From positions 4,070,001 through 4,134,000 of the forward strand of contig BSQZ01000029.1 of assembly GCA_033239005.1 (NCBI GenBank): 64,000 nucleotides of DNA, read 5' to 3'. The translations under genes and the position numbers were made by a program. The first letter of the stretch is position 1. Each line of letters begins with the position of its first letter. Below, piece by piece: positions 37,283 through 48,150 of this stretch. A model generated the notes under the pieces. It did no database searches, was not told the DNA's origin, and was given only the letters and a program-made list of their open reading frames with translations. This stretch comes from Lamellibrachia satsuma (Eukaryota; Annelida; Polychaeta; Sabellida; Siboglinidae).

Positions 37283-37502
37283 AAGAAAAACTTCCAATCC
37301 GCTGTGACATAGGACACGTCCGGCTTTGATAAAATCAGCAGCAGAAAGGGACGAGGTAGTGTAGCCTCGTTATGGTTTACGCATCGCGGAATGCGGACCG
37401 GTTCACGTGCAGCAACCCGGTACTTTATAACTAATAACAATTTCAATGAATCACATTTTCACCTCACATTATACAAATACTATTTTAACATGCGTAAAAA
37501 TA

Positions 37503-37507
<5 letters not shown>
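37283..37507 (-). repeat. Split direct repeat A1 (element 5' end)
   Basis: 225 bp matching 30,721-30,945 with one difference seen (TACTTTATAAC versus TACTGTATAAC). Confidence 0.95.
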
Positions 37508-37589
<82 letters not shown>

Positions 37590-37610
37590 CCGCCAACATT
37601 CCGACGAAGG
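37508..37610. repeat. (TA)n tract followed by an inverted 23-nt exon 8 fragment
   Basis: About 80 bp of TA ends at 37,587. Bases 37,588-37,610 are the exact reverse complement of exon 8 bases 29,855-29,877. Read on the minus strand they encode SFVGMLAA, as in exon 8 (AFVGMLAA). Homology beyond 23 nt is weak. Confidence 0.85.
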
Positions 37611-37692
37611 ATCCGGTATCAATATATATATAAGCACAAGCGAACTTGTTGTGTTGTCTATGCCGTCCACCCAACTGCTGTGACTGTTGTAG

Positions 37693-37966
37693 ATGGCTGC
37701 GCGTTTCACGTGGCAAGTGGTCGGTGTCTTGCTTATGGTGTGTGGCCTGTTCGGCAAGGTCGGCGCCGTTTAAGCCAGCATACCTGAGCCGGTGATCGGG
37801 GCATTGTTTTTCATCGGACTGGGAATGATCATCTCGATTGCGTTGTCAGACATCAACCTCATGGACATGCGAGTTGCACGGAACCTCATGATTCTCGGTA
37901 TCGCCATGATGCTGGGCATGATGTTGCCGCCGTGGTTGGAGCAGCACCCAGGAGCCATCAAAACCG
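37693..37966 (+). pseudogene. SLC23-like exon 9 with in-frame TAA
   Basis: 274 nt after ACTGTTGTAG, donor AAAACCG|GTAGGT. Encodes MAARFTWQVVGVLLMVCGLF, GKVGAV, stop (TAA 37,771), ASIPEPVIGALFFIGLGMII, SIALSDINLMDMRVARNLMI, LGIAMMLGMMLPPWLEQHPG, AIKT. The ASIPxPVIG, D.NLxDMxxxRN and LP.WLE.HPGAI.TG blocks are diagnostic of helices 10-12 of SLC23. The stop lies where the family has Phe or Leu before ASIP. Confidence 0.93.
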
Positions 37967-38199
37967 GTAGGTGCTTGCTTCACAATGTGTTGGTTGAACA
38001 AAACGTTGGCTTTCATATCCGATGTGCTTCCACATTGTTGCTTATGCCTGGTCCTATATCTTTATATTTAATTCTTGATCCAAAATGTCGTCAGCATGTC
38101 TTAACGACACTCCTTTATTTGATTTAATAATATAAAATTGTAATAACATACTGATATATCACATATATTGGATAAATAGACCTTACATTTATTAATAGC

Positions 38200-38990
38200 A
38201 TAGCACATGATATAACAGAACAAGGAACAACATGATAGAACAGGACAGGATTTATAAGCAACCTTATAAAATAAGACAAGGACCAACATAATAGAAGAGA
38301 ATAATAACCAACATGACTGCACAGAAGGGAGAGGGGCACACGATGGAACAGAGCAAGAACCAATAAGATGATGCAGAACAATGACAAACATGATTAAACA
38401 GAACAAGAAGCAATATGATAAAAAAGAACATGGAGCCACAAGATGAAACAAAACAAGGAACATCATGATGAAATAGAACTTGATGAAACATAGCATGGAC
38501 CAACATGATGGAACAGAAAAAAGACCATCACGATGCAACTGAACAGGGATGGGAATGATGAAACAGAACAAGGATCTACCTTATGAAACAGAACAAGGAT
38601 CTACCTTATGAAACAGAACAAGGACCAACAGGATGAAACAGAACAAAGTTCAACAAGACGAAGCAGAGCAAGGATGATACAGTTCAACTATCAATATGAT
38701 TAAACAGAACAAGTATCAACAAGATGGAAGAGAACAAAAACTCACATGATCTAAAAGAACAACGATTTATTTGATGAAACAGAATAAAGATCAACGCTAC
38801 GATAGAGGACAATGACCAACATGATGAAATAGAACAAGGAGCAATATAATAAAAAGGATCGTCAAGATGAAACAGGACAAGGGACAATATAAAATATAGA
38901 ACAAGGACCAATATGATTAAATAGAACATGTAACAACATGGTGAAACACAACGAAGACGGACATGATGAAACAGAACATTTTCCAACATT
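38200..38990. repeat. Degenerate purine-rich minisatellite in intron 9
   Basis: About 27-28 bp units of the type AACATGATGAAACAGAACAAGGACC are repeated roughly 28 times with much drift; one exact-looking duplicate sits at 38,560-38,600. The Phe/Cys/Leu-rich frames on the minus strand are artefacts of the repeat. Confidence 0.85.
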
Positions 38991-39160
38991 TATGAATCTA
39001 CCACCATCTATAGATCAGCCCTTTGAGTGAGTAATGCACTAAATGCCACACTGCACACATGAAAACTTTGTAAAATTATAATGATAATTTATCGAATAAA
39101 TGTGGTCAATATACGATGCGATGGATCAATGCCAATGTGTGATATCTCTCTATTTTTCAG

Positions 39161-39256
39161 GTTCTTTTGAACTTGACCAAGTTCTGACCGCACTACTAAC
39201 CACGGCTATGTTTGTCGGAGGCTTCGTTGGATGTGTACTCGACAATATTGTGCCTG
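39161..39256 (+). pseudogene. SLC23-like exon 10
   Basis: 96 nt after TATTTTTCAG, donor GTGCCTG|GTAAGA, phase 1 out. Encodes [31 protein letters not shown], matching the penultimate helices of SLC23 (DQxLxxLLTTxMFVGGxxxxxLDNxVPG). The next exon, for the cytosolic tail, is not found in the window. Confidence 0.92.
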
Positions 39257-39590
39257 GTAAGACTATAAAACATTATTCGTATATGATGCCATTCTACTTG
39301 ATTAATCGTTAGGTAGCTCTTACTTTCTATTTACTTCATATCACATCTTTTCAAATGTGTATAACTGTTTAGAACTGTTCAACAGAGATCTCGTTAATTC
39401 GCAATAAAGCATGTTAAGATACTTTTTTAATTATTGTCTTCGTTTGTCTGTTTTATGCACTGATTGCATCAACTGTTAGCATAACCAAACATATTGCTGT
39501 TATGTAAAGGCTACTACTCTTTCTACAGTTTATATGCATTTGTTGTCATGGTACATAAAACCAATAATTGTAATATTTACCCATAGTAAT
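39257..39590. other. Start of the following intron
   Basis: AT-rich, no exon found. Copy 2 of the large duplication begins at about 39,590, near CCCATCTAGAGCGTTGTA. Confidence 0.5.
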
Positions 39591-40676
39591 TATTGCTAAT
39601 AATGCCTAGTTTCTCCCATCTAGAGCGTTGTACGGCATCTTGTCCCCTACAAATCAGATTAATCTACACTAATCAACATTGACGTTGACACAGTTATGTA
39701 CTAAGTACGACGTACTAGAAGTAACAATGCGGGTTATGGGTGCCTACGCGTTGCAATGACAATGTATGTTGGAGCACGCCTATGTCTATTTCAGGCGACC
39801 GTGAATCTCGGGGCGTAACGGCATTTGCGTCCCACGTTGCTGAGCAGGACGAAAGTGAAATTTCGATAAGAGTCAGCAAGGCGTACGACATCAAGTCTTC
39901 AGCAAACTACGAATTTTAGACTGTTGAACTGTAGAGAGTTGTCTCCGGAGCTAAATGTACAGCGTAAAAATCATCGTTGTACGTTTAGAATTCTTCTTCA
40001 GTTATTAGAAATTATTGACAAAATCAGTCAGCGAAAACAATTACCCGAACCTTTTAATATTGACGGGTTTACAGTAACTGACAAACGTGTTATTGCAAAC
40101 AATTCTTCACTAGCATCAACTATCTAAAACAACTGTCTAAACAATCCAAGTAGGCATGTCTTTCAAATTAAACCCAGATGACGAAGAAACTGTCTGTAAA
40201 ATAATTGATATGCTACAACCTAAATTAAGTTGTTGATGATGGTACACAGGTGTTAGGATGGGTCCAACTTAGGGTCTCCTGGTGCGAATTCCTGCCTGTC
40301 GGGACTAGAAGATTTCGGAGATCTTCACTGTCATCCTTCTTCTAAAGACTTGCCCACTGGTGGCGGTTGCAGTCGCAAATCTATGACGTCGATGAGGCAA
40401 CCAGATGTGTCGGTCCTCTGCGAGTGACGTCACACGAGGTGTCACTGACCTTGGGAGATCGGCCGCGGACACATTTATTTGAACTTGTGTCATGTGTTTA
40501 CTGCGCCCAATGGCATGCGCTACCTCTACTATCGACTGTCCCGCCTACATACGACACACGGCACGCTCTCGGTCGCAATTAGAAAGTCTCGCCATGACAA
40601 ACAGTGGCGTTCAAAATCAACAGTGGCATTTTTGTAGTACTGCGATGTTAGGCTTGACAACTGTGTCGATTTCTGA

Positions 40677-41157
40677 TTGAAAATTAGGCATGCGCCTTGC
40701 ATGCGACATCAACACTTCTATACGGTCGAACATCGTCTGCTTCTAGATAAACTGCACGAAATTGGCATACGTGACAAAGCACACCGCTGGATACAGTCGT
40801 ACCTTTCGCAGCGAACGCAATCTGTCAAAGTCGATAACGTCACCTCAAGAAATGAGGTGATGTTGATTTAAGCTTCGGTGTATCTCAGCGGCCCTTTGTG
40901 TACTGGAACCTTGTTTTTTTACAATATGGTGCTCAACTTCGAACTCCCCCAACTCCGTTACCACCTGTATGCTGACGATACCCAGCTGTATGTTGAATTT
41001 CCACGTGATCAGCAGCGCATGCTACAACTGCCACTTACCGCACATCGCGATGTACCGCCGATGTAAAGTCATGGATGGTGTCCCACAACATTCCGAGCGC
41101 AAAAGTGAAGCCGTCGCCTTTTCCGCTGCGCATAATCGCAACCTCCTGTTGACTTAA
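40677..41157 (+). pseudogene. CR1/L2-like reverse transcriptase remnant (copy 2)
   Basis: Counterpart of 738-1,210. LLLDKLHEIGIRDKAHRWIQ at about 40,738, then RYHLYADDTQLYVEF with the YADD box at about 40,970. The intervening palm motifs are lost and the frame changes at least twice. Confidence 0.72.
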
Positions 41158-41690
41158 TCATTGATGTATGTGGCTGGTTCGTCCTAATGTCACATTCGTA
41201 CTGTCACATTCGCAGAATCGCAACGATCGGGAAATGGCTGTCCACCACTGTTTGTAAAACCATCATTAATGATTTATGGCACTCTTTTTTAATATTTAGT
41301 GTCCGGTGAAGAGTGAACTTTGATTTACAAACACGAATACACGTAGATTCTGCATTTTATTGATAGATTATCATAGTTTAGCAGGATGCTTAAAATGGAA
41401 AGGGCGCCATCTAGCGAGCATTTTGGAAACCGATACTTGTTCATGTTGTCACAGTGAGCATTTCAAGTTAGCTTGTTAATTGATTAATTACACATGTGTA
41501 CGTATCTATATCACACATTCCCAGATATATATTAAAGGAGCAGCAGCACAGACAACGCATGTGTGTATAGCCTATGAATAAAGTCATTATTCAATGCATA
41601 ATAGTGTTTCGTATTTAAAACGATAACACGGTCTCGTATAATGTGGTCAAATTGGTCACATTTTTCATTGTTTGCAACTCTGTTACAGGC
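41158..41690. other. Non-coding, matches 1,211-1,770
   Basis: Contains the first block of the internal duplication (about 41,345-41,500). Ends at the junction with the 6-kb insertion, after CTCTGTTACAGGCAAAA. Confidence 0.5.
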
Positions 41691-43230
41691 AAAAAAAATG
41701 GAGCAATTTTGAAATCGACTCTATATGCCACGGGCAGCCAGTGAAGTTTTCGTAACAGGGGCCTGTCACTGTCGCTAAGTGGACGACGCACAATCGATCT
41801 GGCAGCCGAGTTTTGTATTCGTTGCCGACGTTGTTAACTACATACGTACCATATGATAGTGCGTTGCAGTAGACAAGCTGCGATGTGATGATGGCATTAA
41901 CTACGCGTTCCTTTGTCAGTTTGGGTAGAAAACGGCTGATTTGACAGATGTAGAGGAGGTAGAATGAGCATGCGTTGACGGTTTGTGACACTTACTTTTT
42001 CATATCTAGGTGCCTGTCAATGAAGACACCGATATTTCGAACACATCGCGAAGCTGTGATTGTACAAACACCAACGCGAGTCATACTGCCTTCAACGAGT
42101 GCAGCCGCAGACTTGGGTGCAATTGGAAGATACTGTGTCGTGCCGTCATTCACACATATATAATTTTGATGCCGTCCATTTTTTGTGTCATCCAAACAAT
42201 CCTCCAATTGTTGCACAACAGCAAAGCGGATGGATTCACGCCGAAGTGTGAGTAGATATGAAAGTCGTCTGCATAGTGGTTGAAGAATAGTCCATGGTAT
42301 CGCCAATAGGCTGGACGTACAGTGAAAAGAGCAGTGGTCCAAGGACAGAGTCTTGCGGGACACCCTCCGTCAGAGTAGTTGTACTTGACGATTGGCCACC
42401 GATTACTACTCGCTGCGTCCGCTCTTGTAGATTGCAACCATTTACTGATCAGAAACATGTGACTAAACGCAACTACTTTCTCAACTACCTTGGATAATTG
42501 TGTGAGGTTACTCACTGGTCGATAGTTGCTCAGGATGTCTTTGTCAAGTGATGGCTTTTTCAGCGATTGACGGACAATTGCTTGCTTAAGTGGCCTTGGC
42601 ATGACTGCCTAGTCCAAATAGGCATTTGTAATCAGTGTGAGGACGGACACAATACTGGTGATATTGTCCCTTAACTGATTAGCAGTCAGGATCCTATGCG
42701 CACGTTTTGTCATTTGTACCACAAATCCCTGTGATCTCTGAGTTCGCAGTTGGATCAAACACATGGATACAGTCAGTGAAACAACGTTTTTCATATGTTG
42801 GCCTATCTATTGTGTTGAATCACTGCAGACCCGACAGGAGTTTGTCGATTCTTTTACTGAAGAAATGTGAAAATAGTTCCCATCCTTGGGCCGACGAGTG
42901 GAGTTCACGATGTTGCTGTATGGCTGGCCTTCAAGGGATCTCAGTATTGTTGTTTGCCTTTTCTAAAAGGTTTTGATAGTAATCCTTTTTGCGTGCGGAT
43001 ATCAGAGAGTGTATTCTTCACGGGAGGAGAAACATAATTGCCTATGAATTTCCAGTTTAGTTCTCCTTCACACATTCTCCAGTTTCCAGTTTTCAGTCGT
43101 AAAATGTTCATGCTGTTGACGCCTCGTTGGTGGTAAGTGGGTACAAAGCCGTCGACGTCCAATTTTTGGACGAATTGTACATTGTACGTGTGACCGCACA
43201 CGTGTCCTTTATCGTGTCAAACAAAGGTAA
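41683..43230 (-). pseudogene. CR1-like reverse transcriptase, minus strand, multiply frameshifted
   Basis: In coding order: a piece at 43,201-42,941; LKQAIVRQSLKKPSLDKDIL followed by SNYRPVSNLTQLSKVVEKVV (about 42,600-42,480; first RT blocks); [20 protein letters not shown] (about 42,285-42,230; catalytic YADD); SVRNIGVFIDRHLDMKK (to 41,992); and YICQISRFLPKLTKERVVNA with ITSQLVYCNALSYGTY (41,960-41,850), the post-RT block of CR1/L2 elements. At least three frame changes separate these. It is part of the insertion present only in copy 2. Confidence 0.85.
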
Positions 43231-43479
43231 GGCAGCTTGTCGCCAGTGAAACTAACAATGTTATTGCTGAACAGTTCCTGCCGAGTGTAGGTCACCATGT
43301 TATGTTGGTACAAGTGTGCCACCAGAATAAAAGTCACAAAATATACAAAGATATGAAACGAATAACACAGTTCCATGCATTCGAGGCAATGCTATCAAAA
43401 CGATGTTCGAAACTCACCAGTGTGGTAGCAATAAAAATATGTAAAAATCAATGGTAAACGTAGATAAAATAAATAGCTG
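43231..43479. other. Non-coding stretch, nothing recognised
   Basis: Short AT-rich sequence between two retroelement fragments. Confidence 0.4.
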
Positions 43480-43660
43480 CCACTGGGGGGCGTTTGTCAT
43501 GCAACCAAATTATTACAAGGGATACAGTTTTAGAATAGGTGCTGCTACCACAGCAGCAGACATGGACATGGGTGATACCCAAATACTCTCCATGGGTAGA
43601 TGGAAGTCTGCCGAATTCCGGCGCTACATACGTATTCCTGTGCTCCATAGCGTGGTAAAC
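43480..43660 (+). pseudogene. Tyrosine recombinase C-terminal fragment (DIRS/Ngaro group)
   Basis: Encodes NYYKGYSFRIGAATTAADMD, MGDTQILSMGRWKSAEFRRY, IRIPVL: the HxxR region (with His changed to Tyr), the GRW block and the catalytic Tyr. It is close to, but not the same as, the recombinase at 32,235-33,194, so it comes from another element of the group. Nothing upstream continues it. Confidence 0.88.
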
Positions 43661-44129
43661 ACGTGCTGGTATACGAAAGGCAACACCCACCTTCTATAAG
43701 ACGCGCTTTATACCTCAGTGTAGTCGTCCGGAGTCACAGATGAATAACACGTATTTTTCTGTGGTGACACAGGCTACTGTTCTTGTAGGGTCTCTGTCTT
43801 TATATTTCCTGTCAGCCAAACAGCGGCCGCTCACCAACAGTGCTACCGACTGGTGGCCACCACATTCTCCCCTTGTGACATTTGGTTGCTCACGACATCC
43901 CCCCTTTTTAAGTCCTTACTTAAATTTGTATAATGTACTTTGCCAAATGTACTGAAATAAGAGATACAAAAATAAACTATATAGCATTTTTTTAGATTAA
44001 ATTAACACATTTTCCCCACAAAAAATATGCTATAATAGCTACTGTCTTGTGGGCACCCGATATTGCTGTCGTGGACAGACAGCATGACATAGGAATAGCA
44101 GCATATTCATTGTGTCTGCAACATACGCA
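43661..44129. other. Non-coding stretch, nothing recognised
   Basis: Contains TATAAGACGCGCTTTATACC, which could be part of a retroelement promoter or LTR, but no matching second LTR was found near 47 kb. Confidence 0.35.
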
Positions 44130-44955
44130 TTACACTCGGTAAAACATCTGCGCACTGAGGGCCGCTACTCGGAGAATAACCAAACTTAGCAGATTACGGT
44201 GTTCGGCAATCATTCGGGCCTGGTTTATTAGCTCATAGGGATGTCCACAAGCCAGTCCTTGAGGTGACAGTAGTGGTGAGTCCGTCTCCAGTCCTTGAGG
44301 TGATATTAGTGGTGAGTCTGCCTCCAGTCCTTGAGGTGACAGTAGTGGTGAGTCTGTCTCCAGTCCTTGAGGTGACAGTAGTGGTGAGTCTGTCTCCAGT
44401 CCTTGAGGTGACAGCATTGGTGAGTTTGTCTCCAGTCCTTGAGGTGACAGTAATGGTGAGTCTGTCTCCAGCACTAACCTGTACAGGTCAATACGACATG
44501 CCAGCTCATCAAACCCTGCTGCCATTGCCGACTTGTGGGTAAATCCAAACATGCTATTGACAAATTTCCCAACCCAGTGCTGGCAGTCCAGGAGACTGCC
44601 AGTGTAGCAGTAGACATGGATCCACTGGTTGGGGTGCGTGTTGTCCCCGACTATGGCTGCTGCCTCGCCCGTGACGTCTGACATGGTATGTTCATTGCTC
44701 CCACCCAGATAAAGAACAAGTGGCTTCCGAAACTGGTGGGCCACTGTAACTTGCTGTTGAAACAGCTGTCGTTGGCCAGGCAGCGAGTGGGCAGGCTCTG
44801 TATTGTCCAGGCCACATTCCCCTATCGCACAGCAGTCACGACTGCGTATCCGGGCCCCTAATGATTGAGACAGTCGGGGGTGTAACCAGCACTGTCCGGT
44901 GGTTGACTGTAATCCTGGCCGGGCCCAATTTTCGGGAAAGATATTAGGCTCGGAG
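44130..44955 (-). CDS. TatD-like hydrolase fragment with sixfold-repeated ETDSP motif
   Basis: The frame is open from 45,152 to 44,130, but codons upstream of about 44,955 are microsatellite. The body reads CCAIGECGLDNTEP (TatD motif with metal-ligand Glu), LPGQRQLFQQQVTVAHQFRK, PLVLYLGG (the usual His-x-Arg is lost), WIHVYCYTGSL (His of the HCF-type motif kept), and LYRLVLETDSPLLSPQG (active-site Asp). HPYELINQARMIAEH follows, typical of the C-terminal helix of TATDN-type proteins. Between these, 12-residue units of the ETDSPLLSPQGL type occur six times. The N-terminal HxH metal site is missing. TatD proteins are Mg-dependent DNases; this one is probably inactive. It lies directly downstream, on the same strand, of a gypsy pol fragment. 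Confidence 0.8.
44252..44467 (-). repeat. 36-bp minisatellite inside the TatD-like ORF, six units
   Basis: Units start at 44,252, 44,288, 44,324, 44,360, 44,396 and 44,432 (plus-strand CCAGTCCTTGAGGTGACAG). Length 36 keeps the reading frame, and variation among units is mostly single-base. Confidence 0.97.
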
Positions 44956-45125
44956 AGAGAGAGAGGGGGGGGGAGAGAGATGGATAGATAGAGAGAGAGG
45001 GAGAGAGAGAGAGAGAGAGAGGTAGAGAGAGAGGTAGAGAGAGAGAGAGAGAGTGAGTGAGTGAGTGAGTGAGTGAGTGAGTGAGTGAATGAGTGAGTGA
45101 GTGAGTGAGTGAGTGAGTGAGTTAT
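44948..45125. repeat. (GA)n and (GAGT)n microsatellite
   Basis: GAGA with a run of G at about 44,968, then AGAGAG/GTAG variants, then about 17 GAGT units. It joins the TatD-like body to the gypsy pol fragment. Confidence 0.95.
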
Positions 45126-45167
45126 GAAAGTTATGGCCAACAGTTCTTTCATTGTGGTGCAAAATCG

Positions 45168-46610
45168 TCACTGTACTGGCTTCAACGTATGAGAAGCAAA
45201 GGAGACAAGGCGCTTTACTACATACTGAACCTGGTACAAGGCGGCCCCAATTATTACATCAGAGGCATCTGTATCCAGAATGAACATATCTAGGTTATTG
45301 GGAAATGTCAGCACTGACGTGGTTGTCATCTCCTGCTTCAGCTTCTGAAACCCTAACTCACACGCATCAGTCCACACAAAGTGTGCTTAGTTAGTAGGCT
45401 TACTTAGTGCATGCAGTGGCTTCATTGTCTCAGAAAGCCCCTGAATGAACTGTTTGCGATAGTTCACAAATCCTGTGAACTTACTCACTTGAAGAGCATT
45501 GTTGGTTTGTTCAGTACACACTGGCTGTTATCACTGGTGACATTACACTCCGTCACGAGATACTTTGCGTCCGAGGAAGCGTACCTCAGTGCTAAACAGG
45601 GAGCACTTTTTGGGCTTCAGCTTCAAATTATGCACTTCGAATCTCTGAAGAACAATCTCCAGATTTTCAAGAGACTCCTCAAAGCTCTTTCCCAGCAAAG
45701 TTACATCATCAAAATGGAGAAGTATCTTTCTCCACGCGAGACCACGCAATACCAGGTCCATAACTCGTTGAAACGTCGCGGCTGCATTGCACAAGCCATA
45801 GGACATTCTGATATGTTCAAACAGACCACACTTACTGAGGAATGCAGTCTTATGACTATCGCGTTCGTCAGCAAATATTGTCCAAAAACCGACGCCAGGT
45901 CTAGTGTAAGAAACCACAAAGTACCAGCCAATGTATCAATGCACTCGTCAGTGGCAGTGGATAGGCACCTTTCACACCTTTGACATTCAATTCCCCGTCC
46001 TTTTCCTTACTAAGACTGGTGCCGAAGCCCAATCTTATGTGGATGGCTTCATAACCTGAGCCTCCAGCGTGTCAGCTAGTGTCGTCTCCTCTTCTTCCTG
46101 AAACTTTAATGGAGTGCACCTCAGTCATTCTCTGACGGGATCCTCATTATAAGTTCTTATGCGATGGTGCAACAGAGTGAACTTCGCAAAATCTCTACTG
46201 TTCTTAGAGAAAACACCAACATACCTGAGTAACAAATGTCCTAAAGCAATTTGTTCTCTAGATGAAATATTTGTTGGTGAAATTCACCGTCACACAAAAA
46301 CTTTGTCGTGGCGTGATTGTAATATGTTGTGTCACTAATACTCTGGTCACATTATAGCACATTGCCGGGCCCTTTCTTATCACTGCATGAAGAGTGGCGC
46401 CACCATTATCGGGCCCTTTCTTATCAAGGCCTGAACATTGGCACCATCAAGTGTTACAGCACCGTTTTCTTCATCCACAACAATGTGATGTTCTAGTAGA
46501 TAATCGAGTCCTAAAATACAATTATCTGTTATCGGTCCCACAGCCACATCAATGTGATATATATTTTGCTGTATTATTATTGGTAACTCCTTAATTAGGC
46601 GACACAGCAT
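45168..46610 (-). pseudogene. Ty3/gypsy pol remnant (protease, RT, RNase H start)
   Basis: In coding order: the end of a retropepsin (46,610-46,380: VGPITDNCILGLDYLLEHHI, the ILG motif region); RT (about 45,960-45,543: GVGFWTIFADERDSHKTAFL, FEHIRMSYGLCNAAATFQRV, ILLHFDDVTLLGKSFEESLE, where His-Phe replaces the usual YL/YI before DD); and after a frame change the RT-RNase H junction (45,480-45,168: MKPLHALSKPTN, FQKLKQEM, FILDTDASDVIIGAAL). RNase H breaks off at about 45,168 next to the microsatellite, and no integrase follows. It belongs to the insertion in copy 2. Confidence 0.87.
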
Positions 46611-47290
46611 ATACGAATCATTCTCTGCATTCTTGGTAATTATACCTCATGAGGACATAGTCAATATCTGACCTAATGAGTCGATAAATGACTGGCTGAC
46701 CATTGAAATCTGAGCCGCAGTGCCCAATACCATTAAAGTGTCTTTACTAGAAATAGTTGCTAGAGACAACAATGTGTTACATGCAGCTGGACGTGTGTAG
46801 ATGTGTGCTCCTGACTAAGGGCGAGGCATGTTTGACATCTGCCCCAGTGGTGCTGTTATTTGAAGATAGGAAGTCGAATTTGACTTTTTTTCCCAATAGT
46901 AATGTCATGGTTTGAAGATGGACTACTCCGTTGAGTAAGTTGACCGCTACCATGAAAATGGAGTAGGGATGAGGTGGATCCATGGCCAACTGGATTCACC
47001 CAATTTAGTTTGACGACGACGTATCCAGACCTTATCCCCTTCGTGCGGAGGAGACTTGAAGATTCCGAGGACTAGGGCTGGGACTACGACTATAGTCATA
47101 TTCTGCCTGATACCGACTTTGATATTTAAACTGGGAGCGAACACTATCCTTCATGGCACTGTTATCATGGTCTTTGTTTTTTACACGTTCTCCCCTATCA
47201 CGCCTATATTCACTATCATTTTTGCGGGAATCTTTCCCATCACGCTGGCGATTACCTTTTAGATGGCTACGGAGTCTCCTAGGACTGTGG
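46611..47290 (-). pseudogene. Probable gypsy gag/nucleocapsid remnant, basic Arg/Ser/Asp-rich frame
   Basis: Between 47,280 and about 47,030 the minus strand encodes a strongly basic, RS/RD-rich stretch (LRSHLKGNRQRDGKDSRKND ... YDYSRSPSPSPRNLQ) ending at a stop. Its position before the protease suggests the C-terminal part of gag, but no zinc knuckle is visible. The rest down to 46,611 has short frames only. Confidence 0.4.
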
Positions 47291-48150
47291 TTGTTGATAA
47301 TTGCACAGACAATAGGTCTGTATTTGTACTGAATCCCACTGTATTAACATGAATGCAGTTTTGTTATTGCAGTTTCGTTAAAACAATTGCAATATAAATT
47401 GTTTGTATTTTAATTACTTGCACATGATTCAGGTATGTGCAAATATTTCTGCATTAAGTAAAACAACTGATTTACATAATATTCGTGTATAGTCACATAC
47501 CTCAAACATATACCAAGCCTTTGCCATGGGGATATAACCTCTCTCGACATTGTGTGCTTCACAAGGTCTGCTTCCACATAAAATAACCCTAGCGCAAACT
47601 GCTCCCTGCTCTGGCGGAAATACTGCATTTTGGGCCGCAAGATGGCGCCGCCCGTGCAGTGATAAATCTCTACTACATAAATAATTATTTACGGCATTCA
47701 TTTTTAATATTTAGCTTCCGGTGACGGAAGAACCTTGATTTACAAACATGAATACACGTAAATTCTGCATTTTATTGATATATTTTCATAGTGTAGCAGG
47801 ATGCTTAAAATCGAAAACGGCGTCATCTAGTGAGCATGTTGGAAACCAATACTTTGTCATGTTATCACAGTGAACATTTCAAATTAGCTTGTTTAATTGA
47901 TTAATTACACATGTGTATCTACAGAAACACAGTCCCTTGATCTATACAATCTGATATATGACCTGGTGGCTACATTCTGAAGACAAATTGTTTGGTTATA
48001 CTCAACAATGTATACCTTGCTTTTGTGAATCGAAAATACCTAAAATATGTAACTAGTAGATCTTGTAACTAAAATTTGTTGCATGGTATATCAAGATATA
48101 TAAATGGTCAGATATCTCCAGCAGATCTTAAACAATAGGAACATTTGTTT
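47291..48150. other. End of insertion and return to duplicated sequence
   Basis: No gene recognised. A minus-strand frame of 76-90 codons at 47,701-47,410 has no domain. From about 47,700 the sequence matches copy 1 (second block of the internal duplication at 1,965-2,130) and continues in parallel with 2,130-2,360. Confidence 0.45.

Larger units (their letters stand above)
30256..37507 (-). mobile_element. Ngaro-type tyrosine-recombinase retrotransposon, 7.25 kb, young
   Basis: Read on the minus strand: terminal repeat A1 (37,507-37,283), SGNH ORF, Gag, RT-RNase H, tyrosine recombinase, then B1 (31,164-30,945), A2 (30,945-30,721), a 245-bp spacer and B2 (30,475-30,256). A1/A2 (225 bp) and B1/B2 (220 bp) each show about one mismatch. 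This split direct repeat plan, with no integrase and no DIRS1-type methyltransferase, is that of Ngaro/PAT elements. The element lies within a TA tract and shows no target duplication, as expected for recombinase-driven insertion. Damage is limited to one stop and one frameshift in Gag and one frameshift in RT. It sits in intron 8 of the SLC23-like gene in antisense orientation. Confidence 0.93.

Noticed and set aside
38101..38989. Multi-pass membrane protein on the minus strand (Cys/Phe/Leu-rich frames)
   Set aside because: These frames come from the purine-rich 27-bp minisatellite read on the opposite strand and shift frame repeatedly.
43661..44129. LTR of the gypsy pol fragment
   Set aside because: No matching repeat was found on the other side of the pol remnant (47.2-47.7 kb), so an LTR cannot be supported.
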